Source of the DNA: Mycobacteriaceae bacterium
GTDB taxonomy: Bacteria > Actinomycetota > Actinomycetes > Mycobacteriales > Mycobacteriaceae
NCBI GenBank assembly: GCA_019242135.1
Contig: JAFAWC010000312.1
Span: forward strand, 1 to 6,163
Length of the DNA: 6,163 bases
Reading direction: 5' to 3'
The notes below the pieces were generated by a model. It was not told where the DNA came from. It saw nothing but the letters and a program-made list of their open reading frames with translations, and made no database searches. Below, piece after piece: positions 1-5,784 of the stretch (the first letter of the stretch is position 1; each line of letters opens with the position of its first letter). The position numbers were made by a program, and so were the translations under genes.

Positions 1-168
1 AAGCGACACCGGTGGCGGGCTGGTCATTGGTGGTGGCGTCGGCAGTCACGGTTGGTTGTCCTCCTGACGTCGGGAGATCTTTTCCTGCTCGCGTCCGGTC
101 GATTATTTGCCCGATCGCGTGCTGGCAGCAGGTGTTTTGAGGTCGCACCGAGTGGTAACCCGGTTTAT
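1..168. other. Left-edge region, no assignable gene
   Basis: No complete gene is visible. The frame of the downstream exported protein is open across this stretch, but it has no credible start and does not look like protein coding. Another forward frame reads a short Gly-rich stretch ending SHGWLSS at a TGA (bases 65-67). That could be the C-terminus of a gene beginning outside the window, but 21 residues are too few to assign. The rest probably carries the promoter and leader of the gene at 169. I see no convincing -35/-10 pair. Confidence 0.3.
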
Positions 169-579
169 ATGATGCTCAACAAACTCGCAGTGACGACGAT
201 GTTGGCGGCTGGCGCGGCTGTGACCGCCGTGATTGCGGCACCGCTGGCATATGCGGATCCACCGCCCCCCGGGTGCCCTGACGTCGGCTGTGCGCCGGGC
301 GACGCCAGCGTCAGTGTTCCGGGCGCTAACGCGATCGCGGGGCCGGACAACGCCAGCGTCAACCTGCCGGACTCGAACGCGAACGCCGGACCGGACAACG
401 CGAACGTGAACATTCCCGGGGCGAATGCGAACGCCGGACCCGACAACACCAGCGTGAACATTCCGGGGGCGAACGCCAACGCCGGACCCGACAACGCCAA
501 TGCCAGCGTTCCGGGCGCCAACGCCAACGCCGGGCCCGGCTACTTCAACGGCTGCATCAACGGCTTCTGCTGGGGCTGA
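169..579 (+). CDS. Small exported protein with five 16-residue repeats
   Basis: A predicted 136-residue secreted protein of unknown function. Residues 1-29 form a Sec-type signal peptide: Lys at position 5, a hydrophobic Ala/Val/Thr core, and cleavage after AYA-29. The mature protein starts DPPPPGCPDVGC and then carries a tandem repeat of the form VNIPGANANAGPDNAN from about residue 48 to 124. It ends in the short aromatic/Cys tail GYFNGCINGFCWG. Cys36/Cys41 and Cys129/Cys134 flank the repeats and could form disulfides once exported. I chose the tandem ATGs at 169/172 because everything upstream in this frame lacks protein character and the signal peptide begins exactly here. The ribosome site is weak. 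The strict Asn/Pro/Gly periodicity suggests an extended or solenoid-like surface structure, which is inference. The gene meets the neighbouring membrane-protein gene tail to tail, 27 nt apart. I do not recognise a named family. Confidence is high for an exported protein and low for any role. Confidence 0.8.
   Translation: MMLNKLAVTTMLAAGAAVTAVIAAPLAYADPPPPGCPDVGCAPGDASVSVPGANAIAGPDNASVNLPDSNANAGPDNANVNIPGANANAGPDNTSVNIPGANANAGPDNANASVPGANANAGPGYFNGCINGFCWG
310..540 (+). repeat. 48-nt in-frame tandem repeat, 4.8 copies
   Basis: Units start at 310, 358, 406, 454 and 502, exactly 48 nt (16 codons) apart. The fifth is cut to 13 codons. The third and fourth units encode nearly identical peptides (VNIPGANANAGPDN followed by TS or AN). 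The first, second and fifth differ at several positions (PGANAIAG, PDSNANAG, ASVPGANA). Synonymous differences such as gcg/gcc and ggg/gga show that the copies are not recent perfect duplications. The copy number could vary between strains through slippage or recombination. Confidence 0.85.
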
Positions 580-606
580 TCCCCGCAGTTAGCCTCGATC
601 CTGCGT

Positions 607-1107
607 CTAATTCCGTGACAGCAGGATCCGCCGGGCGTGCGGCCACAGTGGCATGCCCGCGAAGGCGGTGCCACCGAGGGCGATGATGCCGATCGCCGCG
701 TCGACGCTTTCCCGCCCGTCGTGTGACCAGTAGACGTCCTTGAGGTTGAGCAACAGCGCCAGCTCGTCGACCACCAGCGCGTTGGCGGTGCCGTACGCGA
801 TGGCCACCGCGGGATGGTGCCTGCGCTTGTCCGAGCCGCGAAGCCCGAGCGCACCAATGGCCGAGAGCAAAGCGATGCCGATGTTGTAGTGGTGGAAGTG
901 CCGGCCGCCGATGCTGATGCCGCCACCCTTGGGCCCGTGCCCGCGGTGGATCCAGTGCGTCAGCAGCCGCAGACCGGTGAACATCGCGGTAAACGATGCC
1001 CAGGACAGCAGCGCGGCCCGTTCGGCCGGATCGAGGCGGCGCCCGAACTCGTGTCGCAGCCGCGCCCAACGGGACTGCGGAACAGACTGATTCGTGTCGG
1101 TGGTCAT
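607..1107 (-). CDS. Four-helix integral membrane protein, function unknown
   Basis: A 166-residue protein with a basic cytoplasmic-looking N-terminus and about four hydrophobic segments, near residues 31-53, 74-91, 99-121 and 134-154. Polar conserved-looking motifs lie between them: a Gly/His-rich loop (HRGHGPKGGG, then GRHFHHYNIG, residues 54-78) and VDELALLLNLKDVYW (113-127) followed by GRESVDA. From memory, similar actinobacterial membrane proteins share a HHY...DE-AL-L-L-DVYW...GR-S-DA signature, but I know of no function. The cluster of His, Asp and Glu at membrane borders might bind a metal or proton, which is inference. I chose the ATG at 1107 over an upstream in-frame ATG at 1131 because AAGGAGC (plus-strand 1118-1124) sits about 11 nt before it, and the upstream ATG would overlap that site. 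The gene is divergent from the polyamine genes and shares their upstream region. No enzyme motif links it to them. Confidence 0.75.
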   Translation of the reverse strand: MTTDTNQSVPQSRWARLRHEFGRRLDPAERAALLSWASFTAMFTGLRLLTHWIHRGHGPKGGGISIGGRHFHHYNIGIALLSAIGALGLRGSDKRRHHPAVAIAYGTANALVVDELALLLNLKDVYWSHDGRESVDAAIGIIALGGTAFAGMPLWPHARRILLSRN

Positions 1108-1117
1108 GGTGATCTCA

Positions 1118-1124
1118 GCTCCTT
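1118..1124 (-). promoter_or_regulatory. Ribosome binding site that sets the membrane-protein start
   Basis: Read on the minus strand the bases are AAGGAGC, 10-11 nt before the ATG at 1107. The strong match to the 16S anti-Shine-Dalgarno sequence is the reason for preferring 1107 to the in-frame ATG at 1131. Confidence 0.6.
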
Positions 1125-1131
1125 CTCGCAA

Positions 1132-1185
1132 CGGGTAATCACAAGCCTAAGGTCTGTCGTCGGCCGGCTGAGTAGGGTGCAACAT
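1132..1185. promoter_or_regulatory. Divergent promoter region, overlapping -10 candidates
   Basis: This is the only non-coding DNA between the membrane protein (-) and the decarboxylase (+). It holds a TANNNT-type -10 candidate on each strand, and they overlap: TAAGGT at 1148-1153 reading right, and TAGGCT at 1149-1144 reading left. Neither has a good -35 at the usual spacing, though mycobacterial -35 elements are often weak. If real, the overlap means the two polymerases would compete, so the two genes would be regulated together or reciprocally. This is pattern reading only. Confidence 0.3.
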
Positions 1186-1228
1186 GTGCGTGCGACGCCG
1201 CATCTGACGATCGACCTGAGTAGGGTGC
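1168..1228 (+). repeat. 13-nt direct repeat around the decarboxylase start
   Basis: The sequence ctgagtagggtgc occurs at 1168-1180 and again at 1216-1228. The first copy contains the AGTAGGG that serves as ribosome binding site for the GTG at 1186. The second lies within codons 11-14. The spacing of 48 nt keeps both in the same frame, each reading LSRV. It may be chance, a small duplication, or a paired binding site. Confidence 0.5.
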
Positions 1229-2283
1229 GCGAGAACTTCCACGCACTGCGCGCCGCCCTGCCCTCGGCGGAGGTCCGGTACGCGGTGAAGGCGAATCCGG
1301 CCGAGCCGATCCTGCGTCTGCTGGCCGGCGAGGGCGCCGCGTTCGATGTCGCCTCGGTCGGCGAGATCGACGGGTGCACGGCGTGCGGCATCGAGGGCCG
1401 CAGCCTGACGTTCGGGAACCCGATCAAGAAGGCACCCGACGTGGCCTACGCATACTCGTGCGGGGTACGGCGGTTTGTGGCCGACACCGAGGACGGCGTG
1501 AAGACAATCGCCGAGCACGCCCCCGGGTCGGGCGTGGAATGCCGAGTCGCGTTGCCGTTCCCGCGGTCGGTGACGCCGTTCGGGGACAAGTTCGGTTGCG
1601 CGCCCGCCGATGCCGCTGGCGTACTGGGCCGCGCGCGAACGCTCGGGCTGCTGCCTGAGGGCCTGTCGTTTCACGTCGGCTCGCAACAACACGACCCGGG
1701 CGCGTGGGAACTCGGTATTCGGTGCGCCGCGCAGGTCTTCGATGCCATCGGCTTTCTCACCACCCTCAACATGGGAGGCGGGTTCCCCGTCGAATACGTG
1801 ACCGGGGCGCCGGGCATCGAGGTCATCGCCGAGGTGATCGGGTCGGCACTGCGGCGCTACTTCGGTTCCAGCCCACCGCAGCTGGTGATCGAGCCGGGAC
1901 GGGCGATCGTCGCTTCCGCAGGCACTCTGCGCAGTGAGGTGGTGTCGGTGCGGTCCGGAACCGATGGGCGCCGCTGGGTGTATCTCGACGTCGGCCGCTA
2001 CGGCGGTCTGGCGGAGACCGAGAACGAATACATCCGCTACCGGCTGCGCACGGTTCGCGACGCCGACCCGCTCGAGGACGCCGTCGTCGCGGGCCCCACC
2101 TGCGATGGGGACGACGTGCTGTATCGGCGATATCCGCTGCCGATCACCCTGCGCGCCGGCGACACTGTCGAGATCGCGACCGCCGGCGCGTACACGGCGA
2201 GCTATGCGGCGAGGTGTTTCAACGGATTCCCGCCACTGGAAACATATTTCGTGGATGTGTCGAATGCCGTCGGCGCCCGGTAA
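1186..2283 (+). CDS. Fold-type III PLP decarboxylase, ornithine/lysine type
   Basis: Predicted to remove the alpha-carboxylate of a basic amino acid (ornithine or lysine, less likely diaminopimelate or another) to give the diamine acceptor for the next enzyme. The 365 residues carry the whole family signature: YAVKANP with the PLP lysine Lys35, FDVASVGEI, HVGSQ (His163), the phosphate-binding GGG 197-199, EPGR (236-239), GPTCDGDD with the Cys306-Asp307 pair that acts from the partner subunit, and GAYT with Tyr336. The order is an alanine-racemase-like barrel and then a C-terminal beta domain. It is shorter than eukaryotic ornithine decarboxylase (about 460) and closer to small bacterial forms. 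The frame is open far upstream, but that part lies over the opposite-strand membrane gene. GTG 1186, 8 nt after AGTAGGG, fits the family N-terminus (TPHLTIDLSRVRENF); GTG 1177 is an alternative. The stop lies inside the following gene, which implies coupled translation. Substrate cannot be decided by eye, so I give no symbol. Confidence 0.88.
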   Translation: MRATPHLTIDLSRVRENFHALRAALPSAEVRYAVKANPAEPILRLLAGEGAAFDVASVGEIDGCTACGIEGRSLTFGNPIKKAPDVAYAYSCGVRRFVADTEDGVKTIAEHAPGSGVECRVALPFPRSVTPFGDKFGCAPADAAGVLGRARTLGLLPEGLSFHVGSQQHDPGAWELGIRCAAQVFDAIGFLTTLNMGGGFPVEYVTGAPGIEVIAEVIGSALRRYFGSSPPQLVIEPGRAIVASAGTLRSEVVSVRSGTDGRRWVYLDVGRYGGLAETENEYIRYRLRTVRDADPLEDAVVAGPTCDGDDVLYRRYPLPITLRAGDTVEIATAGAYTASYAARCFNGFPPLETYFVDVSNAVGAR

Positions 2284-3451
2284 CCAATTCGCGGGTTGTC
2301 ACGTGCTGGCCGAGTTCAGCGGTGTCGATCCTGCACTCGCCGACGACCCGACTCGTCTTCGCGATCTGCTGTGCAGCGCGCTCGAGCGCGCCGGAGCGAC
2401 GGTGTGCGACGTCGTCGACAAGCGGTTCGCCCCACACGGGGTGACCGTGCTTGCGTTGCTCGAGGAATCGCACGCCTCGATTCACAGCTATCCCGAGCGT
2501 GGCGCGATGTTCGTCGACGTGTTCACCTGTGGTGAGCGAGCGGACGCCGAACGGGCCGTCGGGTTGCTGCGCGAGCGGCTCGCAGCATCTTATGCGTTCA
2601 CCCGCACGGTGTTTCGCGGTGCGCGTACAGAGATCGTCGAGCCGATCGCGCCCGGGCTCACGCGAAGTTGGCGGCTGCTGAGTGTGCTGTGCGACGTACA
2701 CACCGATTTCCAGCATCTGGTGATCGGTCGAACAGAGCAGGGCGTCGGGTTGTTCAGCGACGGCGAGCGCCAGAGCACGCAGCTCAGCCAGTTGGTCTAT
2801 CACGAGGCGCTGGTCGTGCCTGCGCTGCTGCTAGCAGACCGGATCGAGCGGGTGCTCGTCATCGGCTCCGGCGAAGGGGTCGTCAGCCAGCTGGCGGTGG
2901 CAGCCGGGGCAACGCGGGTGGACCACGTCGACATTGACCGACAGGCGGTCCGGCTATGTGCACAGTATCTGCCCTACGGATACACGGTGGACGAATTACG
3001 CAGGGCCGAAAGCGGTTTGGGGCCGGTTACAATGCACTACTGCGACGGCGCCAACTTCGTCGATCGCGCCACCGGGTCATACGACGTGGTGGTCATCGAC
3101 CTTCCCGACGAGGGTGCCGAGGGCCAACACAACCGGCTGTATGAGCTCGAGTTCCTGCAGCAGTGCGGCGAGATCGGTGCCATCGTGGTGGCCCAGGCGG
3201 GCTGCCCGGCTCTGTGGCGCAACCACACCTTGCAACGATCGTGGGACCGTTTCCATAAAACATTTAAGGCTGTGATCTATTTCGGCAGCGATGAACACGA
3301 GTGGGCATTCCTTTCCGGCACTGCGGATGTGCGCGAGGATGCGCTCGCGACGATGACAGCGAGACTGGAAACGTTGCGTTACCGGCCACGAACCATCGAC
3401 GCGCGGACGCTTTGCGGACGCACGGTGCCGCCCATGACACTGCGGATGTAG
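2264..3451 (+). CDS. Fused AdoMet decarboxylase / spermidine-synthase-like enzyme (SpeD-SpeE)
   Basis: A 395-residue two-domain enzyme predicted to make decarboxylated AdoMet and transfer its aminopropyl group to a diamine, giving a triamine such as spermidine. Residues about 8-125 are a class 1b SpeD. EESHASIHSYPE contains the Glu68-Ser69 self-cleavage site, where Ser69 becomes the pyruvoyl cofactor, followed by His74, and FTCGE has Cys89. The Ser-His-Cys spacing (5 and 15) is that of Thermotoga SpeD (63, 68, 83). Residues about 130-395 are aminopropyltransferase: QHLVIGRTEQG, YHEAL, GSGEG 201-205 (AdoMet loop), VDID 222-225, CDG with Asp261, and DLPD with Asp279/Asp282 matching the catalytic D-x-x-D. 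Oddities are GSGEG for GGGEG/GGGDG, LPDEGAEG for the usual TDP-GP loop, and SQLVYHE for DE-F-YHE, so the acceptor may not be putrescine. Self-cleavage would leave the SpeE half attached to the SpeD alpha chain. ATG 2264 (alternative 2255) overlaps the decarboxylase by 20 nt and has no strong ribosome site, consistent with coupling. Confidence 0.88.
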   Translation: MPSAPGNQFAGCHVLAEFSGVDPALADDPTRLRDLLCSALERAGATVCDVVDKRFAPHGVTVLALLEESHASIHSYPERGAMFVDVFTCGERADAERAVGLLRERLAASYAFTRTVFRGARTEIVEPIAPGLTRSWRLLSVLCDVHTDFQHLVIGRTEQGVGLFSDGERQSTQLSQLVYHEALVVPALLLADRIERVLVIGSGEGVVSQLAVAAGATRVDHVDIDRQAVRLCAQYLPYGYTVDELRRAESGLGPVTMHYCDGANFVDRATGSYDVVVIDLPDEGAEGQHNRLYELEFLQQCGEIGAIVVAQAGCPALWRNHTLQRSWDRFHKTFKAVIYFGSDEHEWAFLSGTADVREDALATMTARLETLRYRPRTIDARTLCGRTVPPMTLRM

Positions 3452-3471
3452 CGCTTACAGGGTTTCGGCCG
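3452..3471. other. 20-nt gap between convergent operons
   Basis: Only 20 nt separate the TAG of the SpeD-SpeE fusion from the TGA of the DUF350 gene. No hairpin or T-tract is present. Transcripts from both sides must either run into each other or end by a factor-dependent route, so antisense overlap between the two halves of the module is likely (inference). Confidence 0.6.
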
Positions 3472-3927
3472 TCAGAGGATCGCGACGGCCACCACGATGC
3501 CCAGCGAGAACTGTGCGGCGGCGACGAGGAGCGACTCGTGGTTGTATTCGTCGGCCGCGAACAATGCGTGCATGTCAATACCGAGCACAAGGGTGGCGAC
3601 CCGCATCATCACGACCTCCGCCACTATGCCCACCAGCCCGAAGACGGTGGCCGAGATCAGGCCCTCCAACAGCTTTCCCGATGACGCGAAGATTGCGAGC
3701 ACAACGATCAACGCCATGCTGACCATGCCGGCGGCCGCAACGATAATCGCGTTCGGTTTGCCGTGGTCGACCATCTCGCGCAACGGTCCTGGCACGGCGA
3801 CGTCGATCGCGTAGAAACCGAGGAGGATCAGCACCAGCCCGATGACCGCGTACAAGGCGATCGCCCCGACCCCGCGCCCGAGCGCATCCCAGTAGGCGGG
3901 CGCCAGTGCCAGAACGTCTTTCGTCAT
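3472..3927 (-). CDS. DUF350 (YjfL-like) integral membrane protein
   Basis: A 151-residue, almost wholly hydrophobic protein with four predicted membrane segments near residues 19-43, 58-81, 87-116 and 131-151. The first helix ends GFYAIDVAVPG, matching the G-F-x-x-x-D-x-x-x-P signature that I associate with DUF350. HESLLVAAAQFSLGI before the last helix is also typical. The family's biochemical role is not settled; a channel or membrane-sensing partner is often proposed. Relatives sit beside GspS-like ligases in E. coli (yjfL with yjfC) and, from memory, beside the spermidine synthase in M. tuberculosis (Rv2600 next to Rv2601), so the link to polyamines recurs. I chose ATG 3927 because GGAG (minus strand, 3938-3935) lies 7 nt upstream; the GTG just before it (3930) is only 4 nt from that site. 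It starts 13 nt after the ligase stop and is the last gene of its operon. Confidence 0.85.
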   Translation of the reverse strand: MTKDVLALAPAYWDALGRGVGAIALYAVIGLVLILLGFYAIDVAVPGPLREMVDHGKPNAIIVAAAGMVSMALIVVLAIFASSGKLLEGLISATVFGLVGIVAEVVMMRVATLVLGIDMHALFAADEYNHESLLVAAAQFSLGIVVAVAIL

Positions 3928-3940
3928 CACTTCGCTCCGT

Positions 3941-5122
3941 TCATTGTGCGGGACGGTTATTCATCGGGATGCGGTGGGGCACAAAGGCTGCTCCGTCATC
4001 GGTGACCAGCCCTGCGCATTCGCGGATGCTGAGCCCAGCCGACGAGTCGCCGACGATCCACGCGCCCAGCGCGGGCCGCATGTCGTCGAATTCGGGCAGG
4101 GGATCGAGCAGCTGATAGACGTAGCCCTCTTCGCCGTAGACGCCGCCGGTGGCGGTTTCCATGCCGGCGCCGACGATGGTAATGTTCGCGCCTTCGCGGC
4201 CCAGCTTTGGCTTGCGGACATACTCGGTCAGCTCATGCGGGTCATCGAGGTAGGCGGGCAACAGGTTTGGGTGGCCCGGATACATTTCCCACAACACGGC
4301 GAGGATTGCCTTGTTCGACAGCAGCGTCTTCCACAGCGGCTCGACCCACATGGTCTGCGGAAGACTTGAGGCTACGTTCTTGCCGAACTCGTCGTCGAGC
4401 ACCCACTCCCAGGGGTAGAGCTTGAACATCGCATGGATGGGCGCCTCCTCCAGGTCGACGAAGCGCTGCAGGGCGCTGTCCCAACCAACATCCTCGATCG
4501 TCAGCGCCACCGTCTCGAAGCCCGCCTCCGCCGCGGTCTCCTGCATGTAGGTTGTGGTGATCTGATCTTCGCCGGTTTGCTCTGCACCGGACCAGGAAAA
4601 GTGAATCTCGTTGCTTGGCAACATGTCGCGCACAATCTTCCAGCGGTCGACCAACTGCTCGTGCAGAGAGTTCCACTGGTCGGAATCGGGAAAACGGTCC
4701 TTGAGCCAGTACCACTGGACTATCGCGGCCTCGAGCAGCGTGGTCGGCGTGTCGGCGTTGTACTCGAGCAGCTTCGCCGGCGAGCGAGCGTCGTAGCGCA
4801 AGTCGAACCGGCCGTACACGTGCGGGTCAGACCGGTGCCAGGATTCGGCGATGTGCTGCCAACTCCATTGCGGTAGACCAAAATCCGCATACCGCTCCAT
4901 GACTACCACTTCGTCGACAGCCTGCATGCACATCGAATGCAGCAGTTCGACGTCGGCTTCAAGTGCGAGCACTTCGTCCATGTCGAATTCGTAGAACACC
5001 GACTCGTCCCAGTACGGTCGTGCCCCGCCCATCGAATCGCGGGCCGGCGTTGCGTAAATCAATCCCTGCGATTCGATTGTCGACTGCCAGTTCTGCCGCG
5101 GCTGTGTTCTGACGCGTTTCAC
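3941..5122 (-). CDS. Glutathionylspermidine-synthase-like ATP-grasp ligase (YgiC/YjfC type)
   Basis: Predicted to activate a carboxylate with ATP and join it to an amine, as the synthetase domain of E. coli Gsp joins glutathione to spermidine. The 393 residues cover only the ATP-grasp synthetase; the N-terminal CHAP amidase of bifunctional Gsp is absent, as in YgiC and YjfC. Motifs are YGRFDLRYD (103-111), LLEYNADTPTTLLEAA (118-133) carrying the acidic and Asn residues expected to hold Mg-ATP (Asp107, Glu120, Asn122), MFKLYPWEW (232-240), EPLWKTLLSNKAILAVLWE (261-279), YVRKPKLGREGANI (301-314) with an expected ATP-binding Lys, and a C-terminal SAGLSIREC (360-369). None looks broken. The start is a GTG whose first four bases form a GTGA overlap (5122-5119) with the stop of the upstream membrane protein, a sign of coupled translation. 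Mycobacteria make mycothiol rather than glutathione, so the natural carboxyl partner is probably another peptide or a protein C-terminus (inference). The opposing polyamine genes could supply the amine. Confidence 0.9.
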   Translation of the reverse strand: MKRVRTQPRQNWQSTIESQGLIYATPARDSMGGARPYWDESVFYEFDMDEVLALEADVELLHSMCMQAVDEVVVMERYADFGLPQWSWQHIAESWHRSDPHVYGRFDLRYDARSPAKLLEYNADTPTTLLEAAIVQWYWLKDRFPDSDQWNSLHEQLVDRWKIVRDMLPSNEIHFSWSGAEQTGEDQITTTYMQETAAEAGFETVALTIEDVGWDSALQRFVDLEEAPIHAMFKLYPWEWVLDDEFGKNVASSLPQTMWVEPLWKTLLSNKAILAVLWEMYPGHPNLLPAYLDDPHELTEYVRKPKLGREGANITIVGAGMETATGGVYGEEGYVYQLLDPLPEFDDMRPALGAWIVGDSSAGLSIRECAGLVTDDGAAFVPHRIPMNNRPAQ

Positions 5123-5784
5123 GAGCTTGAACCCTTACTGAACTTGCTGCCGAGCCCGCCACGCTGGACGGTGGCGCCGGAGCGCGTCGTGATGGTGGCG
5201 CCTTTGGGCGCGACCGTAGTGCCGCCCACAGGGGTCGATCCGATGGTGCCAGAACTGCCGTAGTAGTACCGGTAGGAATGGCCGCCGTAGAAGAAGAAGC
5301 CGTCATAACCGGCGGTGTGGCCGGTGCAGTAACTGTCGGGGACGATCACCGGCCGGCCGGTTGAGTCGTCCTGGACGCACTGCGCGGTCACGCGGCTCGG
5401 TGACAGTGCCCAGTACCCCAGGCCGGCCACGACGCCGACCACTCCGACGACCGCGGCGCCCCCGATCAACCGGCGGTTGCGCTTGTTCCGCTTTTCCTCC
5501 GCCGCGAGCCGCGCTTGTTCGAGCTCCTGGCGCTTGCGGAGGGCCTTTTCGCGGGCGCGGGCCTCGCCGACCGTCGGCGGGCGCGGGCGCGCTGTGGCCC
5601 GGTCCTGGAAGCGCATGCTGCCGTGGTGGGTTTCGGCAGGGGGTGGCTCGTCGGGCTGCTGTTCGGGTGGCTCGTCGGGCGGCCGTTCGGTCGGCTCGTC
5701 GGGCGGCGGCGCATGGGCGGCCTCGTCATCGCGACGGTGTCTACCGGAGCCGCCGTCCTGGTCCTCGGGCCGACCGCTGTCCAC
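5119..5784 (-). CDS. Single-pass membrane protein, acidic Pro-rich head, YgiB-like tail
   Basis: A 221-residue protein, first gene of the three-gene operon. Residues 1-55 are acidic, Pro-rich and probably disordered, with three 8-residue repeats. Residues 73-103 are highly charged and helical, possibly a coiled coil. KRNRR (101-105) precedes one membrane helix (106-127), so the charged N-terminus should stay inside and the C-terminus outside. The outer part has Cys136 and Cys153, which could pair, then an aromatic run (GFFFYGG, YRYYYG) and a Gly/Ser/Thr-rich tail ending QRGGLGSKFSKGSSS. The aromatic and R-G-G-(F/L)-G tail resembles DUF1190/DUF4247-type proteins that neighbour GspS-like ligases (E. 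coli YgiB, YjfM). The resemblance is by eye, and the long acidic head is not part of that family as I know it. GTG 5784 follows GAGGAG by 8 nt. The stop overlaps the ligase start by 4 nt. It is a plausible partner or target of the ligase (inference). Confidence 0.75.
   Translation of the reverse strand: MDSGRPEDQDGGSGRHRRDDEAAHAPPPDEPTERPPDEPPEQQPDEPPPAETHHGSMRFQDRATARPRPPTVGEARAREKALRKRQELEQARLAAEEKRNKRNRRLIGGAAVVGVVGVVAGLGYWALSPSRVTAQCVQDDSTGRPVIVPDSYCTGHTAGYDGFFFYGGHSYRYYYGSSGTIGSTPVGGTTVAPKGATITTRSGATVQRGGLGSKFSKGSSS
5637..5704 (-). repeat. 24-nt repeat encoding PPDEPxEx units
   Basis: The plus-strand sequence ggctcgtcgggc recurs at 5645, 5669 and 5693, exactly 24 nt apart. On the minus strand these are codons for PPDEPTER, PPDEPPEQ and QPDEPPPA (residues about 27-50 of the membrane protein). 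In-frame gain or loss of units would be tolerated by a disordered segment. Confidence 0.65.

Noticed and set aside
165..527. 120-codon reverse-strand open frame across the repeat gene, reading Ala/Pro/Leu repeats
   Set aside because: It is a mirror of the repeat: high-GC 48-nt units keep the opposite frame open. It has no ribosome site, and the forward frame has a proper signal peptide and Cys tail.
814..1185. Upstream extension of the decarboxylase frame by about 120 codons
   Set aside because: It lies over the opposite-strand membrane protein, has no family similarity, and the recognisable N-terminus begins right after the GTG at 1186.
1934..2263. Upstream extension of the SpeD-SpeE frame inside the decarboxylase gene
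   Set aside because: The translation there is Arg/Ser-rich low-quality sequence in the shadow of the decarboxylase; SpeD similarity starts a few residues after 2264.
4433..4876. Forward-strand open frame of 147 codons across the ligase gene
   Set aside because: It is antisense to a strongly conserved ATP-grasp enzyme and has no recognisable motif or ribosome site.
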